DNA of 64,000 nt, from assembly GCF_000310245.1 (NCBI RefSeq), contig NC_020505.1, positions 1,274,001 through 1,338,000 of the forward strand, written 5' to 3'. The DNA comes from Candidatus Sulfuricurvum sp. RIFRC-1 (GTDB lineage Bacteria > Campylobacterota > Campylobacteria > Campylobacterales > Sulfurimonadaceae). Shown piece after piece: positions 16,807 to 25,596 of this stretch. The translations under genes and the position numbers were made by a program. The notes beneath the pieces are model-generated. The model did not search any database and had not been told where the DNA came from. It was given only the letters and a program-made list of their open reading frames with translations. The first letter of the stretch is position 1. The number at the start of each line of letters is the position of its first letter.

Positions 16807-17290
16807 AATTGCTCTTTATCCCGGAACCTTTGACCCTATCACCAACGGTCATTTCGATATTATCGAGCGGGGCATTAAACTATTTGACGAAGTGATCATC
16901 GCCGTTGCGGATTCACAAGAGAAAAAGCCGATGTTTACGTTGCAAGAGCGGGTTGATATGGTGAAGTTGGCGGTCAGAGATTTAGAACGGGTACAGGTTG
17001 TCGGATTTGACAATCTCACGGTTGAACTTGCCAACACCCTCGGAGCTACTGTCCTTATACGTGGACTTCGAGCCGTCAGTGATTTTGAATTTGAATTACA
17101 ATTAGGGTATCTCAATAACTCACTCGACCCCAATATCGAAACGGTCTATTTGATGCCAAAACTCAAACATGCCTTTATCAGCTCCTCCATCGTCCGAAAC
17201 CTGTTGAAATTCAACGGCAAAACAGTCCATTTGCTCCCTGAGCCTGTCCAAAATGTTATCGGGAGTATGAAATCATGTACGTTGCGATAG
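16799..17290 (+). CDS. coaD: Phosphopantetheine adenylyltransferase CoaD
   Basis: A 163-residue enzyme for the fourth step of coenzyme A synthesis, converting 4'-phosphopantetheine and ATP to dephospho-CoA. It has the nucleotidyltransferase signature YPGTFDPITNGH (about residues 6-17) and the C-terminal ISSSIVR motif (about 127-133). The ATG at 16799 is chosen because homology starts at residue 2; the reading frame is open further upstream inside ubiX. It overlaps ubiX by 8 bases and tmk by 16 bases. Confidence 0.95.
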   Translation: MHKIALYPGTFDPITNGHFDIIERGIKLFDEVIIAVADSQEKKPMFTLQERVDMVKLAVRDLERVQVVGFDNLTVELANTLGATVLIRGLRAVSDFEFELQLGYLNNSLDPNIETVYLMPKLKHAFISSSIVRNLLKFNGKTVHLLPEPVQNVIGSMKSCTLR

Positions 17291-17856
17291 AGGGGATTGA
17301 TACCGCCGGCAAAAGTACTCAGATCGAAGCGCTTCGTTCCCTCTTCCCTGATGCGCTCATCACAAAAGAGCCGGGAGGAACACCTGCGGGTATTGAAATT
17401 CGGAATATGGTTTTATTCGGTAATCTCAAAAGCAAGATGGCGGAGATATTACTCTTTTTAGCGGATCGTGCAGAGCATACCGAAGAGATAATATTACCCA
17501 ATATGAATAAACTCATCATCAGTGACCGATCCGCCGTATCGGGTATGGCATACGCCAGTGTCCAAAATCTCTGCGATGAATCCGTACTGGTATCGCTGAA
17601 TCGTCTCGCTACCAATGGAACTCTCCCCGATACGGTATTTATTCTCAAATTAACACCCGAAGAGCTTGCCTACCGCCTGAGCCAAAAAGAGCACGATGTG
17701 ATCGAATCACGCGGTATCAACTATCTGCTCGACATCCAAAATGCCCTCATCGCTTCGGCGTATGCCCTGGGGATCCAAACCCATGTAATCGATGCGACAC
17801 AATCTATTGATACCATTACAAACGAAATTACCACCCTTATCAAAGGAGCCTTATGA
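17275..17856 (+). CDS. tmk: Thymidylate kinase
   Basis: A 193-residue dTMP kinase producing dTDP for DNA synthesis. The P-loop is EGIDTAGKST (about residues 6-15), the DRS motif lies in ISDRSAVSG near residue 83, and TKEPGG (about 31-36) is the substrate-binding segment. It starts within the last codons of coaD and overlaps hisS by four bases. Confidence 0.95.
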   Translation: MYVAIEGIDTAGKSTQIEALRSLFPDALITKEPGGTPAGIEIRNMVLFGNLKSKMAEILLFLADRAEHTEEIILPNMNKLIISDRSAVSGMAYASVQNLCDESVLVSLNRLATNGTLPDTVFILKLTPEELAYRLSQKEHDVIESRGINYLLDIQNALIASAYALGIQTHVIDATQSIDTITNEITTLIKGAL

Positions 17857-19073
17857 TCCAATCTTTGCGCGGAATGAACGATATCCTCTCCGAGGACTTC
17901 GAGCGTTTTGAATATTTTATTGCCACAGCTTCGGCTATCGCCAAGCGATACGGGTTTCATTACATCGAAACTCCACTCCTCGAAGAGACGGCACTGTTCA
18001 AACGCTCGGTCGGAGAAAGCAGTGACATCGTCGGCAAAGAGATGTATCAGTTCATCGACAAAGGTGAAAATGACGTATGTCTCCGACCCGAAGGTACAGC
18101 GGGAGTCGTCCGTGCTTTCATACAGCACAAGCTCGATAAAAAGGGAGGGATACACCGCTTTTATTATCACGGACCGATGTTTCGCTATGAGCGTCCTCAA
18201 AAAGGGCGTCTACGCGAATTCCACCAGTTCGGAATTGAGAGTTTTGGCGTCGATTCGGTCTATGAAGATGCATTGATGATTATGATGGTAGCCGACATCC
18301 TTAAAGCCCTCGGTATCGGCTATCGTCTCAAACTCAACTCTCTCGGCGATCAAAATTGTATGCCCGCCTACCGTGAAAAACTCGTCAGTTTTGTCAATAG
18401 CTGCGGCGATGCGATCTGCGGAGACTGTGAACGTCGCAAACTCACCAACCCTATCCGTGTCCTCGATTGTAAAAACGAACATTGTCAAAGCCTCTATACG
18501 AACGCTCCGAAATTGATCAATAATCTCTGTGGTGGATGCCAAAGCGATTTTGATACCTTAAAAACGATTTTGGATCAACATAACATTGCGTATGAAATTG
18601 ATACCAACCTCGTACGTGGTTTGGATTATTACTCTAAAACCGCGTTTGAGTTCGTCAGTGACAATATCGGGAGCCAAAGTGCGATTGCCGGCGGTGGACG
18701 CTACGATCGGCTCATCGAATTTTTAGACGGCAAACCTACCCCTGCGGTCGGCTTTGCATTGGGAATTGAACGCCTCTTAGAGCTTATCGTGATGCCAGAG
18801 TCAGTTCGTGAGGGATACTACTTCGGTGCGATGGATGCAGAAGCCATTACCCCCATCCTGCTAGCCGCTGAAAAAATTCGCCGCACCCAAAAAGCGGTTG
18901 TGGAATACGAACCACGTTCACTTAAAGCGCATTTAAAAGGGGCCGATCGTATCAATGCCCGTTATTGCGCCGTAATCGGTGAAAATGAGCTGGCGCAAAA
19001 CAGTATCTGGATTAAAGATTTGGTGGAAAAAACCGAATCAGTCATTTCCATAAATGAACTATTATCTCTCTAG
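17853..19073 (+). CDS. hisS: Histidyl-tRNA synthetase
   Basis: A 406-residue class II aminoacyl-tRNA synthetase charging tRNA-His. It begins with the family motif RGMNDIL, has class II motif 2 in [24 protein letters not shown] (about residues 107-130), the histidine-specific loop [15 protein letters not shown] (about 253-267), and motif 3 [10 protein letters not shown] (about 301-310). The C-terminal anticodon-binding domain is present. It is translationally coupled to tmk. Confidence 0.96.
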   Translation: [406 protein letters not shown]

Positions 19074-19090
19074 CCAACCAAAGGACAAAC

Positions 19091-20920
19091 ATGCAAAACT
19101 ATGGTATTGATATTTGGGGTGAAAACAACTTTATGATTGATCAGGGGATGGTTAAGGTTAACTATAAAAGCTCCCCATCCCTCATCGAAATTAGCCAAAA
19201 AATTCGTAAAACCAATCTGCGCGGACCGTTAATTTTACGTTTTCCCCATTTGATCGGAAAACAGATCGATCTTTTGTATTCCAATTTTCATCGCGCTATT
19301 TTCGAAAACGATTACACCGGTAAATTCCGTGCCGTATTTCCGCTAAAAGTAAATCAATTCCCCGAAGCGGTCGATGCCATCGTTGAGCATGGCGAACGCT
19401 ATGGGTACGGTCTTGAAGCAGGGTCTAAAGCCGAACTCGCTATTGCCATGGCTAAAACGGCTCTTGGCTCACCCATCACCGTCAATGGGTTTAAAGATGA
19501 AGAGATGGTACGACTTGGATTTATGGCAGCTCAAATGGGTCATAACATCACCATCACCATCGAGGGGTTGGGTGAACTCGAATGGATTATCGACGTTGCA
19601 CAGTCGTGTAATCTGAAAATCCCGAACATCGGAATCCGTATCCGTCTCCAATCGGAGGGGAGCGGCATCTGGGCAAAAAGCAGCGGCTTAGGTTCTAAAT
19701 TCGGACTCACTTCGACCGAACTGATCGAAGCGATGAACATGCTCCAAGAGAACAATCTAGTGGAGCATTTCACCATGATTCACTTCCATGTCGGTAGTCA
19801 AATGGAAGATATTTCAACCCTAAAACGTGTTTTGCGTGAAGCAGGCAATATTTATGCCGAACTCAAAAAAATGGGGGCTACCCGCCTTGGAGCCATCAAC
19901 ATCGGTGGTGGACTTGCGGTTGAGTATTCGCAGCACACATCGGGTCGTTTGCGCAACTATACCCTCGAAGAGTTTTCCAACAGTGTCGTTTTCTTGCTTC
20001 GTGAGATTATGAATGCCAAAGGGGTAGCCCATCCTGACATCTTCACCGAGTCGGGCCGTTTTATCGTCGCTTCTCACTCCGTATTGATTGCCCCGGTATT
20101 AGAGCTTTTCAGCCACGATTATCAAGCCAAATCACTCAAACTCAAAGAGCACAACCCGCCATTGATCGAAGAGCTGCGCGAGCTTAATTCCCTGCTCTCT
20201 CCACGCACCTGTATCGAATATATGCATGATGCACTCGATCATATGGAATCGCTTCTAACACTCTTTAATCTAGGTCACATTGATCTCCAAGATCGTTCCA
20301 ATGCCGAGATTTTGGTCCATCAAATCATTAAAAAATCGCTCTACCTCTCTCAGGATAATCCGATGCCGGAAATTGAACGGCTTCAGGTCAAACTTCAAGA
20401 GCGCTATTTGATCAACAGCTCTATCTTCCAAAGTATCCCCGATTACTGGGGATTACAGCAGCAGTTCCCGATCATGCCGTTGGATCGTCTCGATATACCC
20501 GCCATTCGAGCTGCGAGTTTATGGGACATCACCTGTGACAGTGACGGTGAGATCCGTTTTAAACCGGAAACTCCGCTCTATCTCCATGACATCGATTTGG
20601 ATGAAGAGGAGTATTTTCTCGCATTTTTCAACGTTGGAGCCTATCAAGAAACATTAGGGATGAATCATAACCTCTTCACCCATCCGAGTGAATGTACCAT
20701 CCTCATCAGTGATACAGGGTATGAAATCGAAAACTTTACCGAATCCGATAATATTCTTAATATCCTCGAAGATATCGGCTATGACGCTTCTAAACTTCTG
20801 ACTAACCTTAAAAATAAACTCGCTGTGAGTGATTTTAGGACAGAAGAAGAAAAAAGTGATACACTTCAAAAACTCGAAATGTACCTCTACCAAAACGGGT
20901 ACCTGCGAACCACACGATAA
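19091..20920 (+). CDS. speA: Biosynthetic arginine decarboxylase SpeA
   Basis: A 609-residue PLP enzyme converting arginine to agmatine for polyamine synthesis. It shows the fold-type III barrel with the PLP lysine K86 in FPLKVNQ, the HFHVGSQ motif (about residues 234-240), the glycine loop GAINIGGGLAVEY (about 267-279) and the C-terminal beta domain ending in TCDSDGEI-x-F. Length fits SpeA (about 600-660). A good SD (AAAGGA) precedes the ATG. It is 17 bases after hisS and 9 bases ahead of cysE. Confidence 0.94.
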   Translation: MQNYGIDIWGENNFMIDQGMVKVNYKSSPSLIEISQKIRKTNLRGPLILRFPHLIGKQIDLLYSNFHRAIFENDYTGKFRAVFPLKVNQFPEAVDAIVEHGERYGYGLEAGSKAELAIAMAKTALGSPITVNGFKDEEMVRLGFMAAQMGHNITITIEGLGELEWIIDVAQSCNLKIPNIGIRIRLQSEGSGIWAKSSGLGSKFGLTSTELIEAMNMLQENNLVEHFTMIHFHVGSQMEDISTLKRVLREAGNIYAELKKMGATRLGAINIGGGLAVEYSQHTSGRLRNYTLEEFSNSVVFLLREIMNAKGVAHPDIFTESGRFIVASHSVLIAPVLELFSHDYQAKSLKLKEHNPPLIEELRELNSLLSPRTCIEYMHDALDHMESLLTLFNLGHIDLQDRSNAEILVHQIIKKSLYLSQDNPMPEIERLQVKLQERYLINSSIFQSIPDYWGLQQQFPIMPLDRLDIPAIRAASLWDITCDSDGEIRFKPETPLYLHDIDLDEEEYFLAFFNVGAYQETLGMNHNLFTHPSECTILISDTGYEIENFTESDNILNILEDIGYDASKLLTNLKNKLAVSDFRTEEEKSDTLQKLEMYLYQNGYLRTTR

Positions 20921-20929
20921 GGATTGAAT

Positions 20930-21631
20930 TTGGGACTTTTTTCTGAAATTGCCGAAGATTTTTCGAACGTTTACAAAAATGATCCCGCTATCAGTTCTCG
21001 TATCGAACTTTTTTTTAACTATCCGGGCGTATGGGCCATTTTTTGGTATCGTATTTCCCACCGCCTCTATCGAGCAGGTTTTCGCTCCCTCGCCCGTATT
21101 ATTATGGGGATTAATCAACTCTTCACGAATATTGACATCCATCCGGGTGCTACGATCGGGCGGCGTGTCTTTATCGACCACGGCTTCGGCGTCGTTATCG
21201 GCCAAACGACGATCATCGAAGATGATGTTCTTATCTATCAGGGGGTAACACTGGGAGGGGTAAGCCTGACTCCCGGAAAACGCCACCCGACGATCAAAAG
21301 CGGTGTTGTTATCGGCGCAGGCGCTAAAGTGCTCGGTAACATCACGATCGGTACCAACTCTAAAATCGGAGCCAACTCGGTCGTAGTACGTGAAGTACCG
21401 GATAACTCTACCGCAATCGGTATCCCGGCCCACGTGATCCAAAAAGGGCGTGATAAAGATCCGTTCAGCCATAACAAGCTCCCGGATATCAACAAAGAGA
21501 TGTTCGAATACTTACTTCGTCGTGTCGCCGTACTTGAGCACTACATGGTTCAAGACAATACTGAAATCCTTGAACAAGATCTCCAACTTGAAAATATCTA
21601 TGAATCCTTTATCAAGGCGATGAAAAATTAA
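20930..21631 (+). CDS. cysE: Serine O-acetyltransferase CysE
   Basis: A 233-residue enzyme acetylating serine in cysteine synthesis. An N-terminal helical region is followed by left-handed beta-helix hexapeptide repeats, with the signature DIHPGATIGRRVFIDHG-x-GVVIGQTT (about residues 65-90) and GGVSLTPGKRHPTI. There is no ATG; TTG at 20930 is preferred because AAGGA (20919-20923) is six bases upstream, while an in-frame TTG at 20924 is too close. A conserved C-terminal tail is present. It follows speA closely. Confidence 0.92.
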   Translation: MGLFSEIAEDFSNVYKNDPAISSRIELFFNYPGVWAIFWYRISHRLYRAGFRSLARIIMGINQLFTNIDIHPGATIGRRVFIDHGFGVVIGQTTIIEDDVLIYQGVTLGGVSLTPGKRHPTIKSGVVIGAGAKVLGNITIGTNSKIGANSVVVREVPDNSTAIGIPAHVIQKGRDKDPFSHNKLPDINKEMFEYLLRRVAVLEHYMVQDNTEILEQDLQLENIYESFIKAMKN

Positions 21632-21635
21632 ACGC

Positions 21636-22985
21636 ATGCCGATAACTAAAAAATTTTTACCGTTAATTTTTTTATTATCCTTCTCTGCTTTTGCCGCTTC
21701 ATTAACCTCCAATCAATTACGCACCGGCCTTTCTGCCTATAGTTTTCCCATGACCATCGCAACCCTAAGCAACGACACTTCAAATGATGAAGAAATGTGG
21801 TACTGGCTTAATCTCGCTCGTCTCCAACAATCCAACGGCGATTTTAAGGCCTCCATACAATCCTACGAAAAAGCCTATGCGATCTTAGATGAATACGAAA
21901 ATCGAGCCACGATCAGTGTCCGAAATATCGGATCGTTTTTGGGTTCCTCCTTTCTCTCAAAAGGGTCAGAACACTACCATGCAAAAGGGTACGAACGCTC
22001 CCTCATGCATACGCTTAATGCACTGAATTACACGATGCTCGGTAATTTCGAAGGGGCCGCAGTCGAAATGCGCCGGATGGAACAACGTCAAGAGTTCTGG
22101 CTGATTGAGAGCGAAGAAAAAATCAAAGATGCCGCTGATGAAAAGCGTCGGGCGGAGCGGCAAGGTAACGATGTCACCTCTATCCCATCTGGCTATTCGA
22201 TGGGCTCACTGCTCGAAGATCCCGATGTTCGTTCTATGGCCAACAACTACCAAGACCCTTTTTCCTATACCCTTAGCAGTATCATTCTCGATATTTCCGG
22301 TTTATCTGCCGCTGCGGGGGATGCCTCTGCGATCAGTCTTAAACGGGCATTGGCACTCAATCCTGATGTATCCAAGGTCTTTGTCAAATCATCAACGCTT
22401 CCTCTCATCAAGTCATCTGGCATGGAGATTACACTCATTGTTCTCTCAGGAGAAGCACCCGCTATGAAGATAGAGCGCGTCCGCTTCCCTATTTTTCATG
22501 CAGCTGAATACACTAGCCTTGATTTGCCCTCGTATACCCTTCCGATCAACGATCTCTCTTCCCTGTCCATCTCCACATCTACGATGCGTCTACACCCTCC
22601 CAGACTTTTAAAATCAAATGTCATGGCGTATAAAACGCTCAAAGATGAACTTCCATCCGATCTTGCCAAAGGGGTAGTGAGAGCTACAACCCGAGCCGTA
22701 ACCGCCAAACAAATAACCGATAAATTCGGCCCTTTGGGAGGGCTTATCGCTTCGTTGAGTATGGATTTAGGGAGCAGCTATGTCGATCAAGATTATCGCA
22801 ACTGGGAATTACTTCCCAACTCCGGCTATATTACTAAATTTGAAACTAAAAAAGGAGAAACACTCGATATCATGCTAAACCAAACCAAAGAGACTATTAT
22901 TCTCCCAACCGATAAAAAAGGTGCCGTTATACTGGTCGACTATTTAACTCCAGACAATATAAGGATTCATCATGTTACCTATTAA
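21636..22985 (+). CDS. COG3014-like exported protein
   Basis: A 449-residue protein with a signal peptide (residues 1-20, ending AFAA). The first part (about 30-190) is helical and TPR-like, with a KGYERSLMHTLNALNYTMLGNFEGAAVEMRR-type repeat region, followed by a beta-rich C-terminal domain. I place it in the COG3014 group of uncharacterised envelope proteins. The next two genes encode a YcfL-like lipoprotein and an LpoB-like lipoprotein, the same trio seen elsewhere, which points to a role in peptidoglycan or envelope assembly. Its end overlaps the next gene by 14 bases. Confidence 0.7.
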   Translation: MPITKKFLPLIFLLSFSAFAASLTSNQLRTGLSAYSFPMTIATLSNDTSNDEEMWYWLNLARLQQSNGDFKASIQSYEKAYAILDEYENRATISVRNIGSFLGSSFLSKGSEHYHAKGYERSLMHTLNALNYTMLGNFEGAAVEMRRMEQRQEFWLIESEEKIKDAADEKRRAERQGNDVTSIPSGYSMGSLLEDPDVRSMANNYQDPFSYTLSSIILDISGLSAAAGDASAISLKRALALNPDVSKVFVKSSTLPLIKSSGMEITLIVLSGEAPAMKIERVRFPIFHAAEYTSLDLPSYTLPINDLSSLSISTSTMRLHPPRLLKSNVMAYKTLKDELPSDLAKGVVRATTRAVTAKQITDKFGPLGGLIASLSMDLGSSYVDQDYRNWELLPNSGYITKFETKKGETLDIMLNQTKETIILPTDKKGAVILVDYLTPDNIRIHHVTY

Positions 22986-23340
22986 AACCCCTCTTCTCTC
23001 CGTGTTTAGCGTTTCATTAATATTAATACTATTGAGCGGATGTTCATCCAAAAATGTTAGTATAATCGGTGAAAAGCGTATTGATATAGTAGAGCATCGA
23101 AGTATTCAAGAAGGGTCCATACTCAAAGTGATCGCCAACCTTGAAAACGATGATTTTGACGAAGTAGAAGGGTTCGTGTATCAGGTCGAATGGTTTGATA
23201 AAAATGGCGTTTTGATCGAAGCGACTGCGTGGAAACCGATCACTATCCATAAAAATCAAAAAGTTCAAATTGTCGAAACCTCAGGTATCCCGAATGTTTC
23301 CAACTATAAAATCGTTGTATCCGTACCCGAAAAAAAATAA
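22972..23340 (+). CDS. YcfL-like (DUF1425) lipoprotein
   Basis: A 122-residue lipoprotein. The signal peptide ends in a lipobox LLSGC with lipidated C23, followed by SSKN. The mature part has the YQVEWFD-x-G-x-L pattern (about residues 68-78) and an N-terminal VIANLENDD strand typical of DUF1425/YcfL. In E. coli, ycfL lies next to lpoB, and here too the next gene is LpoB-like. SD AAGGA lies at 22961-22965. Likely outer-membrane anchored; exact function unknown. Confidence 0.75.
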   Translation: MLPIKTPLLSVFSVSLILILLSGCSSKNVSIIGEKRIDIVEHRSIQEGSILKVIANLENDDFDEVEGFVYQVEWFDKNGVLIEATAWKPITIHKNQKVQIVETSGIPNVSNYKIVVSVPEKK

Positions 23341-23354
23341 TCTAAGGATTGAAA

Positions 23355-23975
23355 ATGACCACATTAACGAAAACTTCACTTGTACTCAGCATCAGCGCAA
23401 TAGCCCTTTTATTCAACGGATGTGCCACCCCAGGCGGTGCCGGAATGGTAGGCTATGACTCCAATGTCAAATACGGCGATGCCAAAGCGGTGGAGACGAT
23501 CAATGCTGATTTCGGTTCAACCGACTTGCAAACAACGGCAGAATCGATGACCCAGTCATTGCTTGAGAGCCGCTTTATTTCCAATACCCATCAAACCCCT
23601 AAAGTCAGATTGCGTACGATCAACAATCTCACCTATGAGCACATCGATACCAAAGCGATCACCGATAAAATCCGTATCAAACTTCTCAAATCAGGAAAAG
23701 TACGCTTTTTAGCCGATAAAGCCAATCTGGAGGATGTCCACGATGAGCGTGAGTTTGCACTGGGACATTCAGGAAAAGAGTCCAACAAAAATCTCGATAA
23801 TGCCGATTACATCGTTACCGGAAACGTCAGAGCGATCAAAAAAGCCAATGATAACGTCAAAGATGTCTATTACAATATTTCGATGGAGTTAGTCGATCCG
23901 CAAAGCGGAGAAGTTTTATGGGCAGATGAAAAAGAGATTCGAAAAACAACCTCCAAAGCATCCGTAGGTTGGTAA
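23355..23975 (+). CDS. LpoB-like lipoprotein (penicillin-binding protein activator family)
   Basis: A 206-residue lipoprotein with lipobox LFNGC (lipidated cysteine near residue 23). The mature domain resembles LpoB: a TTAESMTQSLLESRFI helix, RLRTINNLTYEHIDT, a TDKIRIKLLKSGKVRF segment and a C-terminal DYIVTGNVRAIKK strand. In enterobacteria LpoB activates the synthase PBP1b from the outer membrane; whether it does so in this lineage is unproved. The ATG at 23355 is chosen for the SD AAGGA six bases upstream, rather than a TTG at 23349. It ends 18 bases before the convergent ribBA stop. Confidence 0.8.
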   Translation: MTTLTKTSLVLSISAIALLFNGCATPGGAGMVGYDSNVKYGDAKAVETINADFGSTDLQTTAESMTQSLLESRFISNTHQTPKVRLRTINNLTYEHIDTKAITDKIRIKLLKSGKVRFLADKANLEDVHDEREFALGHSGKESNKNLDNADYIVTGNVRAIKKANDNVKDVYYNISMELVDPQSGEVLWADEKEIRKTTSKASVGW

Positions 23976-23993
23976 ATTCAAACCTGAGAGGGA

Positions 23994-25031
23994 TTAATCC
24001 CCTTCGGTTGGATTAATGGTTTCCACTACATCAAGCCCAAACCCGCCTAAACCTGCAAAATCCGAAACTTTTGATTCGGCGATAAGACGCATATGTCTAA
24101 CACCCAACGATTTTAAAATCTGAGCGCCGATTCCGTACTCTTTCATATTGATTTGCTGATGCGGCGGTTTGTTGATAAAGAGCAAAACACCGCTGTTATG
24201 TTTGAGATAATTGATTGAATCGATCAAATGGGTATATTTGCTTTGATTCAAAAGTAAATCGATGTCAGGGACGACATTGTGTACTTTGACATTCGCCGTC
24301 TCTCCCGCTTTATAGAACACGACTGCCGTATGACGGTTATCCTGATGATCGGCAAATTCATATTTTTTGACATGGACACCGAAAAATTCGATCTCCTCTT
24401 CGGATACCGCTTTCACAAGTGTTTCATTCGCCAAACGGAATTCGACGATGTCTGAGATATAAACCGTTTTGAGATCGTGTTTAAGAGCAAACAGATCCAA
24501 ATCGTCACGACGAGCCATCGTACCGTCTTCTTTCATGATTTCACAGATAACCGCTGATTCGGCCAAGCCTGAGAGACGGCATAAATCAACTGACCCTTCC
24601 GTATGCCCGATCCGAACCAGTGTTCCCCCCTCTTTCGCGATAAGTGGAAAAATATGTCCCGGTGCTACCAGCTCAGAGGGATGAGAAATAGGGTTAGCGA
24701 GGATTTTAATGGTCATGTCACGCTCTGCCGTCGAAATACCGGTTGTAGCTGCTGTAGCGTCCACAGAGATCGTAAAAGCGGTTTCATGCATCGAGGTATT
24801 GGATCTTACCATTGGCTCAAGAGTTAGCCGTTTAGCGATTGCAGGGTTAATGGCTACGCAGATAAGCCCTTTTGCGTGTGTTGCCATAAAATTGACATGA
24901 TCGGGAGTCGAAAAAACCGAAGCATAAACCAGATCACCTTCATTCTCACGGTCCTCATCATCGACCATAATGACCATTCGACCTTTTTTAAATTCTTCGA
25001 TAGCATCTAATACCCGTTGCATTGCTGACAT
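23994..25031 (-). CDS. ribBA: 3,4-dihydroxy-2-butanone-4-phosphate synthase with degenerate GTP cyclohydrolase II domain
   Basis: A 345-residue riboflavin-synthesis protein. The N-terminal RibB domain (residues 1-205) is intact, with DDEDRENEGD (about 24-33) and RIGHTEGSVDLCRL (about 141-154) active-site motifs. The C-terminal RibA-like domain (about 210-345) keeps the KEYGIGAQILKSLGV helix but lacks the zinc-binding cysteine triad and the preceding catalytic segment of GTP cyclohydrolase II. The same hybrid form is known in Helicobacter and Campylobacter, which rely on a separate RibA. Only the RibB reaction is therefore expected here. Confidence 0.9.
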   Translation of the reverse strand: MSAMQRVLDAIEEFKKGRMVIMVDDEDRENEGDLVYASVFSTPDHVNFMATHAKGLICVAINPAIAKRLTLEPMVRSNTSMHETAFTISVDATAATTGISTAERDMTIKILANPISHPSELVAPGHIFPLIAKEGGTLVRIGHTEGSVDLCRLSGLAESAVICEIMKEDGTMARRDDLDLFALKHDLKTVYISDIVEFRLANETLVKAVSEEEIEFFGVHVKKYEFADHQDNRHTAVVFYKAGETANVKVHNVVPDIDLLLNQSKYTHLIDSINYLKHNSGVLLFINKPPHQQINMKEYGIGAQILKSLGVRHMRLIAESKVSDFAGLGGFGLDVVETINPTEGD

Positions 25032-25139
25032 TCAAACTCTTTTTTACATTAATATAGTTAGCAATTATAAGATAAAAGGATTAAAAAACTATCACAATAA
25101 AAAAAATACTCTTTTTTAAACGCCTTAAAATCGAAACAC

Positions 25140-25168
25140 TTGACAAATCGGGTAAAAGTGTCTATAAT
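25140..25168 (+). promoter_or_regulatory. Consensus sigma-70 promoter of the tRNA operon
   Basis: TTGACA (25140-25145) and TATAAT (25163-25168) with exactly 17 bases between them: a full consensus promoter. Transcription should start near 25175, about 16 bases before tRNA-Gln. Confidence 0.85.
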
Positions 25169-25190
25169 TTCGGCCTCTTAACGAGAACAT

Positions 25191-25265
25191 TGGGGTGTCG
25201 CCAAGCGGTAAGGCAACTGGTTTTGGTCCAGTCATTCGGGGGTTCGAATCCCTCCTCCCCATCCA
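25191..25265 (+). tRNA. tRNA-Gln (anticodon TTG)
   Basis: A 75-base cloverleaf with encoded CCA. The 5' end TGGGGTG pairs with CTCCCCA (one mismatch, as is known for tRNA-Gln). The anticodon loop TTTTGGT reads TTG at its centre, flanked by ACTGG/CCAGT. The T arm is GGGGGTTCGAATCCCTC. Confidence 0.93.
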
Positions 25266-25285
25266 CTACTGTCAACTTTTAGCAT

Positions 25286-25362
<77 letters not shown>

Positions 25363-25410
25363 ATCTAGACTTACAAAATATCCACCTTCTAAACTTTCTA
25401 ATTATTATGT

Positions 25411-25487
<77 letters not shown>

Positions 25488-25557
25488 ACCTATATTAATA
25501 CTTATTCCCTCCCCTATTCAATCAATTATTTTTATAAGAGAGCTTCTCCCTCTATTT

Positions 25558-25566
25558 TGATATAAT
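25558..25566 (+). promoter_or_regulatory. Extended -10 promoter of the P-type ATPase gene
   Basis: TGATATAAT is an extended -10 box (TGn-TATAAT), 30 bases before the ATG at 25597, with an SD (AAGGGAAGAG) in the short leader. Confidence 0.55.
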
Positions 25567-25596
25567 CAATCAAATGCCATTAGAAGGGAAGAGATA

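Noticed and set aside
20654-21472. 272-aa minus-strand frame opposite speA and cysE
   Set aside because: Composition is that of an antisense shadow; both sense genes are clear.
23990-24001. GGGATTAATCCC palindrome at the ribBA end
   Set aside because: Partly within the coding end and only 12 bases; no T-run to call it a terminator.
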